A DNA stretch of 64,000 bases, taken from assembly GCA_021613335.1 (NCBI GenBank), contig JAJTWR010000001.1, positions 444,001-508,000 of the forward strand. The letters run 5' to 3'. Source of the DNA: Whitmania pigra. Its lineage: Eukaryota > Annelida > Clitellata > Hirudinida > Haemopidae. The notes beneath the pieces are model-generated. The model had not been told where the DNA came from, did no database searches, and saw only the letters and a program-made list of their open reading frames with translations. The translations under genes were made by a program, and so were the position numbers. Each line of letters starts with the position of its first letter. Positions within the stretch are counted from its first letter, which is position 1. Shown here piece after piece: positions 31,009 to 42,671 of this stretch.

Positions 31009-31048
<40 letters not shown>

Positions 31049-32640
31049 GTTAATATTGGTAATCGTACCTGGATGGTTATATATTCAAAGGTGTTTATAG
31101 TCAGAGTAGATAGCCATCAAAAGGTGTATTATTCACCAGGTATTCAATCATCAACATTCATTCCAATAAACTCGTGACTGTGAAGATAAAAAAGAATTTA
31201 TTTAAATTTATTTATTTATTTGTGAACAATTGCAAAAAAAAAGTATGAACTGATATCTCGATAAATAACTTTAAAGTGAATATTTATTATTTATTAAAGT
31301 AAATGATTATTGTTATTATAATTATTTTTATTATTCTAGTTTTATTATTTTTTCTAAACCCAAACTTCTCACGCATGCCACTTCATACATCGTGAGGACA
31401 ACAACATCCATTTAAATGCTCAAAACATTTTTAGCGATCAACTCGGCATTTCTTGGCGTGCCTCGTTGAAAAACTGAAAGGCTGCCGAAATTTATATTCT
31501 TTCTGAAACGTTTTATCTAAACCTGCACTCGAATTCTTGATAGAAAATAATTGGAATTAAAATTTTAAAAAATAAATAAATAAACAAATAATCGGGAAAT
31601 TTAAGAAGAATGTCGGAATATTACACAAGTTCAAAGTTCAATCGACATGCTTGAATATAACTTGAAAGATGAACTAGCTTAGACTTAACGACTATGACAG
31701 TCTATTCTTCGTAGGCTTAGGCTGTAGAAGAAAAACTTAGACGAACATTATACCGGGCGGCATGCTATGAAACCTGCCTAATCTGATGATAGGTGACGAA
31801 CCGAACCGAACGAGACAGGAAACAGAACCAATTAGCCTGACAGCTTCTGCAACTGAAAAACAAGATGATTATTAAGTTATCCTTATTCATAGCATCTTTC
31901 ACTAGTTGTTGCTGTAGTCCAGCGATGACATCCTACAGCTATGCTCTTGATTTACTGTTGGTCGGAGGATTATTTTGCGTAACCTTTTTGAGTACAAAAA
32001 ACTCAAACCTTGATGTGTATGTATTATTGAGACTGGTTGTTGCTAATTCTGGAAACAACTTAAGATTTACACTTTGAGGTTTACAAGTTGGGGTTTACAA
32101 TTTGAGGTTTGCACTTTCTGTCAGTTTGGATGGATCGTATTACGTTTGTTGCCGTTTGAGATTTTGAGCGTCAATTGCTTTGATACTGATTCAAGCAAGA
32201 ATAGAAAAATAAGGGAATATTGCTTCATCCAGGGGTTAGCCAAGAAACTTATTCTGATTATGATAATAGTGATTATTATTATTACAATTATTATTATTCA
32301 TATTATGGTAAATTATTTATTTGACTGTTTAATTATTTGTTGAAACCATTAACAATGAATGCCATAACTTTTGGCGAACATTCAGAAATTAAACTATCAA
32401 CAGCAATAACAACAAAATTCAAATGAAAAGCTAAAAATGAACCCAAAAACCTTAGCATTATCATTAACTTGGTTAATTAATTATTATAATAATATTACTA
32501 AAGTTAATCTTAAGCCCAGCTCTAACCGTGGAAAACTGGCTAAATTTGCTCGATTAGTTAGTTCATCACAACGAGGCTCAATTCAATCGTGTTTTCTAAT
32601 TAAATTTCTGATTTATTATTCTTGTTATTATTATTATTGA

Positions 32641-32675
<35 letters not shown>

Positions 32676-32715
32676 GTTGTTATTATTATTATTATTATTG
32701 TTATTATTATTATTG

Positions 32716-32747
<32 letters not shown>

Positions 32748-32766
32748 GCTTATTATATTATTATTA

Positions 32767-32801
<35 letters not shown>

Positions 32802-33187
32802 GCTTATTATTATTATTGTTATCATTATTATATCTCAAGAGATTTTTATTCGATTTTTGATTATTTTCTACCTGCGGTTCCCGTGAAATTGGCATCTAAA
32901 ACTCTGTTTAGAGGCGGGCATTCTGCAACTACAACTATTATCAGGATCTCCGGGCGGGGAGAGGGTCAAGTTCCTAGGGGCCTTTTTTTGGGGGGCATAG
33001 TGGCCCGTGGACGCTTGGCTAAGGGCCAAAATTTCTTCCGACGGCCCTGATTACAATTATTTACTGCAACAAACAGATGTACACAACATAATGATGGAGA
33101 ATGGTTGGCAGTAATTTTCAAAACACACACATCAACATCAATTGGTAGGTCCGGCTCAGAATAACAACAACAACAATAATAATAATA

Positions 33188-33229
<42 letters not shown>

Positions 33230-33246
33230 CAAATAATAATAATAAT

Positions 33247-33297
<51 letters not shown>

Positions 33298-33738
33298 CAA
33301 ATAATAATAATAATTATAATAATAAAAATGATAATAATAATAATAATAATAGTAACAACAACAACAATAATAATATAATAATAATAATAATAATAACGCA
33401 TTCGAGATGCTCGCGAGATTGTTTCATCATCATCATCAACAATCACTCAGTAACCCATACTGCGACACTGACTTTTAACAGATGAGGACGATGATGATGA
33501 TGACGATGATGATGATGACGGTGTTGATGACGATGATGATGATGATGACGTTGTTGATGATGACGATGATGATGACGGTGTTGATGATGACTATGGCGAC
33601 TACGCCTGTCGTAAAATTGGTGAAGAAAAATATTTCCAAAAAGACGTTTAACAAGGAAACAAGTTCCTTTGGCGCGTAAATCTATTTTTTTTACTTTTAC
33701 AAGTCTTTTGAGACGTTTCAAATCGGTTAAGCATCAGT

Positions 33739-33780
<42 letters not shown>

Positions 33781-34063
33781 TACTCGATCAGATAACGTTT
33801 TCGACGATGCGAACTTGCAAATTGCCAGCCACGTGATTATAACGTCGACGATGATTATGATTATGATTATGACGACGATGATGATGATGGTGCTTATGCT
33901 GCTGATGTTGATGCTGATGACGTCGGTGATGTTGATGATGATGATGATAATGATGATGATGATGATGATGATGACAAGTGTTTATGTGGTTATGGCGAGG
34001 TTGTAAAGTGGTTATAATGAGGACGTCATTCCACTGCAAGTTGGTTAGTTGGTTGCTCAACGT

Positions 34064-34104
<41 letters not shown>

Positions 34105-36258
34105 GCCATGATGATGGTTGTGGTGATGATGAAGACCATATTATGATTGATTTATAAAATTAAATGAATTAAAAAATTAATCCAATCTATTTCCAACCGA
34201 CTCAGTTTCATCTTATCTTATCCTCATTTATTTATATTTTGTCTTAATCTATTTTTATAATTTTACATGCGATCTCATTTATTTTTAGCAAAAGTAATAG
34301 ATGAACAATTATTTGTTGAACGCTGGATCAATAGATACTGATTACTTAAAACAAATCATTATCATTATCATCATCATCATCATCATCATCATTGTCATCA
34401 TCATTACCATAATTTCATCCACCCATCCATCAATTCTCCTGTTCATCCATTAGATCCATACATCCATCAATGCACCATTCATCCGGCTAAATTATCTGCC
34501 CATCGTTAAATCCATTCATTCATAAATTGATCTAACCATTCATTCGTAAATTCATCTGCTTATCACTAAATCCATTCATTCATAAATTCACCATCCGCAA
34601 ATTAATCCAACCATCATTAAATTCATCCATCCACAAATTCACTATTCATTCATAAATTCATCATTCACCAACAAATTCACCATTATCATTCAAATGATTC
34701 ACCTGCAGGGGAATCGCTGTTCATCCCGGGCAACAACTCCTCGTCAATGAATTCCAACTTCTCCAGCAACACCGGTTCAGGTCCACCAGGTGAGCAGTAC
34801 GAGTTGTTAGAATTTATTAGTTAATAACTAAATAAATAATGTCAAGTATTTGAAGGCTAACCCATTCGTGCATAAATTCAACCACTCATTCATCCGTAAA
34901 TGCATCCATCCATTAATTTAATCATCCATTCATAAATTCACCCATCCATCCGTTCATAAATTCACCCACGCATCAGTTCATAATTGACCCATGCATCCAT
35001 TCATAATTCACCCATGCATCCATTCATAATTCATCCATTCATCTCAAGGAACGTCATTGTTAAACCGTGGCAATTCAGTGTCCGGTTCCAACAAGTCCAT
35101 CAACTCCAATTCCGGTACCAACTATGCTCCCCCTGGTAAGATCTGTTTTCAATGATAATTAATACTAATTAATTAATTATTACATTTAGCTTATATTATT
35201 AATGATTTGATTGCCTATCCATCCACTTAAACATCCATTTACCCATCTGTCCATCCATCTATTATTCATCCACTCATTTACCCATCCATCAATTCATTCA
35301 TTCATCAACGAATGCATCAATTCATTCATTCATCAACGAATGCATCAATTCATTCATTCATCAACGAATGCATCAATTCATTCATTCATCAACGAATGCA
35401 TCAATTCATCCAGGTGTGTCGTTGTTGAACCTCGGCAACTCGTTGTCGAGCTCCAACAGGTCCATCAACTCCAACTCAGACCATGCCCCTCCAGGTTATT
35501 TTGTTTACATTCTAATCAATTGACGGATTGATTAATTAATTAATTAGTGAATTAGCGATTAAATAATTACGAGATAGTTATCAGTAAATTAATTACGGTA
35601 TTTATGAGTTAATTAGTTAGCGAATAGGTTATTTATTAATTAATCAACGTATTTATCTATCTGTTCTTTCCATCCTATTGTACCCCATTCAATCATGTTC
35701 AACAAAACATTGCCCACCTTACCATACCTTACCCGTCTTACCTGCATTCATTCGACAATCCAGGTGCGTCAACGCTGCCCAATCCACGTCACCAAAAACA
35801 ACAACAACAACAGCCTGGGTCATCCACTCTTGAACTCAACAGGTCACTAAGTTCAAGCGAGGGAGGAGCTAACCTCCAACCAGGTCAGCGAATACATTAT
35901 TCATGCTGTTTGATTATTAAGGAAGGCGAATTAATGCCGATTAGATTTAGAAATTAGATTGGATTTGATTGGAATAATTTGTTCGTACTGTCTGTTTATG
36001 TTTATGAGGCTTGTGAATAATGAATTGGGTTATAATTATTATAATAATAATAATAATAATCATCATCATCATCATTGTGCAGTAATTATATTTTCACTTT
36101 AAAGTTAAGATGCTGGTAGACTTAACATATCGTCTGCAAAAATCTTTAAAAAATTAGAATGTTTACATCTTAATCACAACTGACTTCATAATCATCATCA
36201 TGGTCATCATCATCATCATCATCATCACGGTCATCGTCATCATCATCATCATCATCAT

Positions 36259-36297
<39 letters not shown>

Positions 36298-36570
36298 GGT
36301 CATCAACATCGTCATCATCATCATCATCATCGTCGTCATCATCATCATCATCGTCGTCGTCGTCATCATCATCATCATCATCATCACCAACAGGTGCATC
36401 CATATTGAACCTGGACAGGTCTCGTTCACTCAGCAACACGAGCAACAACTCCATCAACAACTACCCCGCTGGTTTGAATTTAAAAGTTGCAATTTTTTAA
36501 ATTTAAATTTCTAAAGAGAAACATCAGCTCGAAAGTAGACATTTTATCGTCAATTTATTTTTTTAAGGGC

Positions 36571-36628
<58 letters not shown>

Positions 36629-36679
36629 GTTATTATTATTATTATATTATTATTATTATTATTATTATTGTTATTATTA

Positions 36680-36713
<34 letters not shown>

Positions 36714-38916
36714 CATTATTAATGTTATTGTTGCTGTTGTTGCCGTTGTTGTTGTTGTTGTTATTATTATTTAGACATTTAAATTACAACAAATCACACT
36801 GCTCGTCTGATGCTATTTCTTGGAAACGAAATAAATAAATTGGTTCTTTTTTGGTCTCGAATAATTTCCTTAAATACTCGAACAATTACTCGCTTTATTT
36901 TACTTTTTAAACGACAGCTCACATCTGTGAATTGTTATGGACAGATGTGCAATACAAGTCACATTGAATTTTAGTTAAATATTAGTTAATATTTATATTA
37001 AATATTAGTTAATGTTGTTGTAATAGTGTCGTTATAGATTATTTACATTATCAGCTTTATTTATGTCTCATTGTCATCACCATCACTAGCATCATCGTTA
37101 TCATCACCTCCATCATCATCATCATCATCATCATTTACATCACCATCATCATCATCATCTCCTTAACAGGGACATCCATTTTGAATCTCAATCGTTCCAT
37201 CTCTGCCCAGAGCAGTAACTCTGTCAACTTGCCCGGGGCGGAATGCCTAGAGGGTAGTACCCAGACCCTGCCCATGTCCAGGCCGAAACTGCAGCCCGGT
37301 GAGTAACTAAGGTCTTAGGGCTTGTTTACTCCACCACTCACCCATCTATTCATCCACTCACCCATCCATCCATTCAGCTGTCCACCCATTCATCCACCCA
37401 TCCATTCAGCTGTCCACTCATTCATCCACCCATCCATCCATTCATCCTCAGGCATCTCTGTCATCGAGTCCGAAGAGTGTCATTCGGCCCCCGTCACGAC
37501 CGGCCCCCCCTCGTTCAACTCCACCCACCATCGGTCGGCCAGTACCAGGGTGCCTGGGAGCAGTATGTTGAACCTCAACGGTGCTCAGTCCACGACATCC
37601 ATCTTGTCTGCCGGAGACGACGGAGTGCAGAGCTTTAGGCTTCAGCCCGGTTAGGGGATGATGGAAAGATGGGTGGGTGGATGAGTGGATGGATGGATGG
37701 ATGGATGGATGGAAGGATGGATGGATAGATGGATGATTGATGAATGGATGTTTTGATGGATGAATGAAGAATAAGTAGATTTATTCTTTTTCAAAGTATT
37801 TTCTGCCATTATTTGCTTCCCAAACTTTTTCAACTTGAATTTTTTTTCTCCAAATATTTCTCTGGTAACTCCCCAGCCTAGGAATGTATAACATTAGGAT
37901 ATCGAATGACATATCGGATATCTATCACGTGTCAATCAAATTTTACAAAAAAATCTTTCTGAGTCAATAAAAACTCTATTTACTTATTATGATTATATGG
38001 CAGGCTTCATCATCTGTAGATGATTACGGTGGTATTGACGTGTTGAATTTACATTGCAATCAGATTGTTATATATTTGTATTTGTAAATTACACTGATAT
38101 TAGAACTTAAACATAATGTTATCTAATTATGAAATTAACATTTTTTTTTAGTTTTTATTATTCTAATATTAATACTAAAATAATAAATAACAATAAAATC
38201 TCTAAAGTTTCATTTGAATCAATCGATAATAATAATTTTTTTTTAAATTCTTCCCAGTTCTCTAGTAAAATTTTTTAAGCACCACATAAATTATAATTAC
38301 ATTTTTTCTTCTAATTATTTCCGTACATAAATTCCAAAACAAAATCCTTAGTAGATTATATTTTAATTGTATAATATTATTTATTATATAATAAATTAAA
38401 TTTAAATATTATTTATAATAATATATTTATAAATTAATATGATATAATATAATAATAAATTATATAATATTAAATATATTATAATAAATCAAATAATAAC
38501 AAATTTAAATTTAAAACAATCCGTTAACAAAAATTATATATCTCCATAAATCATTAAACCGCATCTCTCCAGGCCTTTCCATACTCGACAACAACAACTT
38601 CGACAGCGCCTCCCAGCTCAGTACGAGCCCTGAACTATTCACGACTGCCCTCATGGACTTCAAGACCGAGGCAAGACCACAAGACCCAAGACCATCCGAG
38701 GCAAGACCACAAGACCCAAGACCATCCGAGGCAAGACCACAAGACCCAAGACCATCCGAGGCAAGGCCACAAGAGGCAAAACCGCCAGCGCCGAGCCAAG
38801 CTCAAGGCCAGCAACAGCAGGTCTTAATTTCACCTTTACCTGCTAAAGATCAAACGTCATCGTCGGCTCAGTGCAAAGAGGTCAAACGGCTTCTCAACAA
38901 ATGCGTGCTTTCTTAG
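27057..38916 (+). CDS. gene of serial repeated exons encoding G-x-S-x-L-N-L-N-R-S modules (disordered Ser/Asn-rich protein)
   Basis: Well-supported exons: 34709-34789, 35049-35135, 35414-35494, 35764-35883, 36394-36471, 37170-37298, 37452-37649 and terminal 38573-38916. Every internal exon is phase 1-1 and begins with a split Gly codon. Most open with a variant of G-(T/V/A)-S-(L/I)-L-N and an Asn/Ser/Arg block: GTSLLNRGNSVSGSNKS, GVSLLNLGNSLSSSNRS, GASILNLDRSRSLSN, GTSILNLNRSISAQ. Exon 37452-37649 carries a degenerate copy (SSMLNLNGAQ). The last exon adds GLSILDNNNFDSASQ, three copies of EARPQDPRPS and a KRLLNKCVLS end. A fitting first exon is 27057-27120 (MALGGEITTYRVRP, phase 1), which would need a 7.6-kb intron and is less certain; the whole model is then 393 aa. 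There is no membrane segment or known domain. The RSxS strings could be phosphorylation sites (inference). I do not recognise the family. Confidence 0.6.
28340..28704. repeat. ATC/GTT triplet repeats followed by an imperfect CA-rich run
   Basis: (CATCAT)n with CGT variants, a GTT run at 28406-28429, more ATC/GTC triplets at 28510-28585, then CACACA/CACGCA repeats at 28640-28702. Lies in the proposed long first intron. Confidence 0.9.
28840..29002. repeat. (ATT)n microsatellite with GTT/GCT interruptions
   Basis: Nearly continuous ATT triplets with a short GTTGTTGCTGCTGCT block near 28960-28988. Confidence 0.95.
29285..29486. repeat. (GAT)n microsatellite
   Basis: GATGAT array with single-base phase slips, ending in (GGTGAT)n. 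The poly-Met reading frame over it is an artefact. Confidence 0.95.
30153..30352. repeat. minisatellite of GATGATGACGATAATGGT units
   Basis: About ten units of 18-24 bases built on GATGATGACGATAATGGTG(T/G)T. Higher-order order (GTT versus GGT versus GAT variants) is partly preserved. The Met/Ile/Val translations on both strands are artefacts. Confidence 0.9.
30609..31048. repeat. (CAT)n array followed by (AAT)n array
   Basis: Roughly 280 bases of CAT triplets (30609-30893) and, after an 80-base spacer, (AAT/AAC)n at 30977-31048. Poly-His, poly-Ile and poly-Asp frames here are not genes. Confidence 0.95.
32614..33396. repeat. inverted ATT and AAT arrays flanking a G/C-rich segment
   Basis: (ATT/GTT)n at about 32614-32832 and (AAC/AAT)n at about 33160-33396 are mutually complementary over some 200 bases, with a spacer of about 330 bases. 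The spacer includes an unusually G/C-rich part (32948-33050). Confidence 0.9.
35290..35410. repeat. 28-bp minisatellite, four copies, in an intron
   Basis: Four near-perfect copies of TCAATTCATTCATTCATCAACGAATGCA end right at the splice acceptor of the exon starting 35414. Confidence 0.95.
36188..36389. repeat. (ATC)n microsatellite reaching the acceptor of an exon
   Basis: CATCAT triplets with CGT variants run up to the ACCAACAG acceptor at 36386-36393, so the repeat forms the 3' end of the intron. Confidence 0.93.
36569..36772. repeat. (ATT)n/(GTT)n microsatellite
   Basis: ATT triplets with a few GTT/CTG interruptions, then a GTT block at 36726-36765, inside an intron of the modular gene. 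Confidence 0.93.
37671..37757. repeat. GGAT-based tetranucleotide repeat
   Basis: Runs of GGATGGATGGAT with variants just downstream of the exon ending at 37649. The complement of this word (CATCCATC) is common in the other introns of the same gene. Confidence 0.9.
38671..38773 (+). repeat. coding 30-nt tandem repeat (EARPQDPRPS)
   Basis: Three perfect or near-perfect 30-base units followed by a diverged fourth (EARPQEAKPP), within the last exon of the modular gene. Perfect identity suggests recent expansion. Confidence 0.95.
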
Positions 38917-41900
38917 TCTTCGGCCTTTCTCTCTTTTCAAATCCTCGAATCACTAACAAACAAACTTTCACCTGCAAACATGGCTAACCTCTTGCCGTAA
39001 CATCTCTCGCAACGAAACTGGAGTTATGTCGTTAGGGATGGTGTATATTGTTTTTAGTTCCACTTTTTCTCAGCTCTGAGCTTCTGATCCTGGGAGTTCA
39101 AATTTGGATTCAATCAAATCGTCTGTCTGTGAGAATGCAGAATGATCTATTCTATTGAGTTGTTCATAGCACGGAGGTTAATTGGTCTCTTTAAACCATG
39201 ATAAGTTAGTGTTAATAATTAAAATAATAATGACAACACTAATAATGATAATAGTTAATTTGTAAAGTACCACGTGCATCTTGCATCAGATACATCAGGT
39301 CAGGGATCTAGGAAATGGCCTAGTTGATTGGATTGTATAAAAATGAATTAACGAATTAATACATTCGTCTCTTTAGCAGTACTAGCAGCTTTTACTTTTA
39401 GGTTATGAATAACAGTCACGTTGCTCATCCTTTTGAAACAGCTGTTTTTTGTGAGTACTGAGTTTTCCACAATCGCTGTCGTCTGCTTTTAATTTTCCAT
39501 CTCGGTGTCTTTTCCCGTCGTCGGCTAGCTGTCCCTATCGTAACGTTTCCATGCCTTAATTCTTAGTACGCCGGATGTTCCCCGTGCATATTCTGCGATT
39601 CTAAAGAACTCTGATCCTCTGATCGGGATCGTTTTAAAATTCGTCAGATGCCGTTTTAAAATTCGTCAGATGCATCCCATCGATCTATGTAATACCGGTG
39701 ATTGTTCGGCCTTATCTTAGGATCCATCGGATTTATACGGCCTTGTGCCCATTTTGAGTACTGCATTGTTATTACTATGAGGCCTTGCTTACTAAATCCA
39801 TGTTCCAGCAGCTGACATCACTTTGCAACTGCGATTTGCAGTTTCACAGCTTTCAGTCGTGGCGTTCCTCTTCCTAGAAGTGGGCGCTAGATAAATGGCT
39901 CAGCCATTTCCCAGATGATTTGAACTGTCACATAGTGGCTGAGCACATGATCGATTGATCAGTTGTGAGGAAAGAATCTCTCTGACTTCATCTGTTGTTC
40001 CAACACCGATGATGATGATGATGGAGGTGGTTCTGATTAATAACATATTGAGGATTCTGGTTTAAGAGTAGTACCAGAGTACTATTTGGCTCGACAAAGA
40101 GGTGGTTGACTTATGTTTTCTTTTTTATCTAACCCTAACCATAACCTCAGCACATTCTGTTAATCAAACTTTGATTGGATGGAGCATTAGGAACTTCAAT
40201 TTTGTATTCTGCTGTTGTTTGATGCCGAACGATGTCAAATGTTGTTGGGTTTAAAAAGGAATTGGGCAAGGGTTAGGGTTAGGGTTAAGATTACAGATAA
40301 ATGTTCCATTCTTTGACAACTGGGCTCAAAGTTACTGCAGGTTTTAAATCACTTTGAAAAGCTTCAGTTGACTTCCGATTGGCGTTTAAATTTATTTTGA
40401 TATAGTTTTTTTTTTTTGGATTTCATCGAATCGATAATTTCATTTTTGTGGATCCAGGAGGCATCAATTGGTGTTTACGTCTTTTGGCATTTCGTTTTTG
40501 TCTTCGGTCGGAATCGTTGTCGTCTTTGTCATTCCTCCTATATTGTGTTTTATTTTGTCCATTTGGTATGGGCATTGTGACCAACTTCATTGCTCCAATG
40601 CACCGATAATGAATAATGCTAAAATGCCTCGCACATCCCTGATTTAAGAAGATCATGGCATCATCATCCTCGGCTCAGTAAAGATATGAACTATTAAAAG
40701 TGGATTTTCGTTTTTTTTTCGAAGATGCAAAGGCTCAATTCTGGAGGAGACTGGATTATACTTTAAAGAAGCTTCGATGTCCACGATTTTTGGGGAACCA
40801 AGACTCTTTAGGCATGTTAAGATTCGACTGATGCATGATCTGCTGTCTTCCTTTTTGGGATGTTTTCATCTTTCTATCGTCGGTCTTGATCGGCCGAAAC
40901 CGCTTGGAAGCTATAAATCTGGGATCGATGATGTATGCGCAGGATGGGAGCAAAGAGAACAGACCGCTCGAGGAGGGAACGGACAAATGATGAAATCAAA
41001 CCATCTTTGAACCGGTTCTGTCCTTTGCCAATGTTTCCCAAGTTTTTCCTGTCATGAATCTTTCTAGTAATTAAGCTTTTAGACATTTGTGAAAAGTTTT
41101 TGTTTTCAAATAACTCCAACGTGTCTCGTCACGGAACGTGTTGGTTTTAAATTTGGCACAAAAGAAAATTTTCTCGTTGCGAGTCGAGTCGCCATAATCT
41201 AAGAACAGTCATGAATTGGATGCTGTTAATATTAAGCATTGCTATTCGACGTTGTTGTTGTTGCTGCTGATGCTGCCGCTGCTAATGGTCATCATCACTG
41301 TTACTATTTATTTTTTTTTATTTTGCTTGTAATTTGCATTGCTTGTTTTTGAAATTTCCGAATCTTTAGTCAACATTTTTAAAGTCTTGCATGCTTTAAT
41401 TGATTTCCCATGCAGCGATGAAAGAGATGCCTGACTTCGGATGCGGGATCGTTTTTAAAGTATTTCGGAATTTTTTAGAAAATCGCACCTTGTTTTTATG
41501 CTATTGTTGTTTGTTTTTTTTTTACAGTTCTTTTAGTTTCCTCTTAATTTTTATTGGCTGATTATATTATTATATTATTATTTTTTATGGAAGATAGTTA
41601 TTTCACACGATTTGAGCAGTAAACTCAAAAATCTGTTCCAAAATGTAAATCCTAAATAAATGTTGTCGCGAGGGACTTTTTGACGTGAGAGGAGCTTTCG
41701 TTTTTGCACGCTTAACTTGTGGGAGTCAAATTATCGCATTAAAAGTAGTTAAGCAACCAAATCAAGTTTTGTACTTGTCCGTTGATTTATTTATTTGATA
41801 AAAGTCCATTGCATAACTAAGACGATTTTGCCGATCAAGCAATAAAGAAAATTTTAATATTTTATGATGTTATGAAGAAATTTTAGAAAAATATCTCGGG

Positions 41901-42671
41901 AAGGTGTACGGGTTCTGGCTACGGCCCTGCTTCTTGCGATAAATAACTGTGGTTGGGGCGAACTTCTGTTTCCTAATCTTACTCCTTTTTATAGACATTA
42001 TTCAATTAATATTTTTCATCACAAGTGTTGTAACGTGCGATAAATAAGTAGGGTGTCGACTTGCAAAAGATCAAACTACACTGGAAAAAAACTGAATTTT
42101 CTTACGATTTGGTTGAGTTAGCTGGGACACTTACGATCAACCGAGATTAATGGAAGCAGAGTATTTAGATTATTTTTATAAATTAATTAATTTACTAACA
42201 TAATTTGCAAAGATGGCATCTTTGTGATTCCGTAATAATTCTATTTGTAAGTAGTACGGGCCGTGGAACACCTTTGCGAAAATGTTGATTAATGGTTGTT
42301 GCCATCGCTTATTCGATAGTTGAACTTTATCCCTTTTTATTTAAAAAAAAGTATTTATATTTTATATTGCATATTAAAATTTCTAAATAGATTATGGTGA
42401 TTTTCCAATCAGCCTTAGATGGAATATACTTCACCAAATATATTTCAGTTAATTGATAATAAATAAAAGTATTTTTGGATTACGATGTGGATTGGGTTGT
42501 TTCACAAAACGTCCATTAATTTACGAGTTCACATCAAGATATTTGGGCCGGAATCTCTAATGTTTACATTTCTAGGGCGGTCGGTTCTCCGCAATTCTCG
42601 TCGTCGATTTCACTTCTAAAAGAAGATTTCAGTGAATTCTAAGTAAACATTTCCTAATAAAATGTTTCGAC
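38917..42671. other. possible long 3' UTR and intergenic region, with inverted telomeric-type repeats
   Basis: Base composition is more balanced than in the flanking introns, and triplet arrays are nearly absent, which fits a long 3' UTR of the modular gene. CTAACCCTAACC at 40129-40140 faces GGGTTAGGGTTAGGGTT at 40270-40286. ORFs here show no family resemblance. Confidence 0.35.
40129..40288. repeat. short inverted interstitial telomeric repeats
   Basis: Two CCCTAA-type units at 40129-40140 and three TTAGGG units at 40270-40288, in opposite orientation, about 130 bases apart. Confidence 0.75.

Noticed and set aside
30510..31053. Poly-His, poly-Ile and poly-Asp ORFs
   Set aside because: Translations of CAT/ATG triplet arrays on both strands, with no coding context.
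31865..32077. Short ORF with a signal-peptide-like start
   Set aside because: Hydrophobic throughout, no splice partner and no family resemblance; could be chance in AT-rich DNA.
35290..35410. Regular 28-bp repeats resembling a CRISPR array
   Set aside because: Units are directly adjacent with no spacers, in an intron of an animal gene; it is a minisatellite.
40777..41010. 77-codon ORF overlapped by several minus-strand ORFs
   Set aside because: Overlapping open frames on both strands in a probable 3' UTR; no motif supports any of them.
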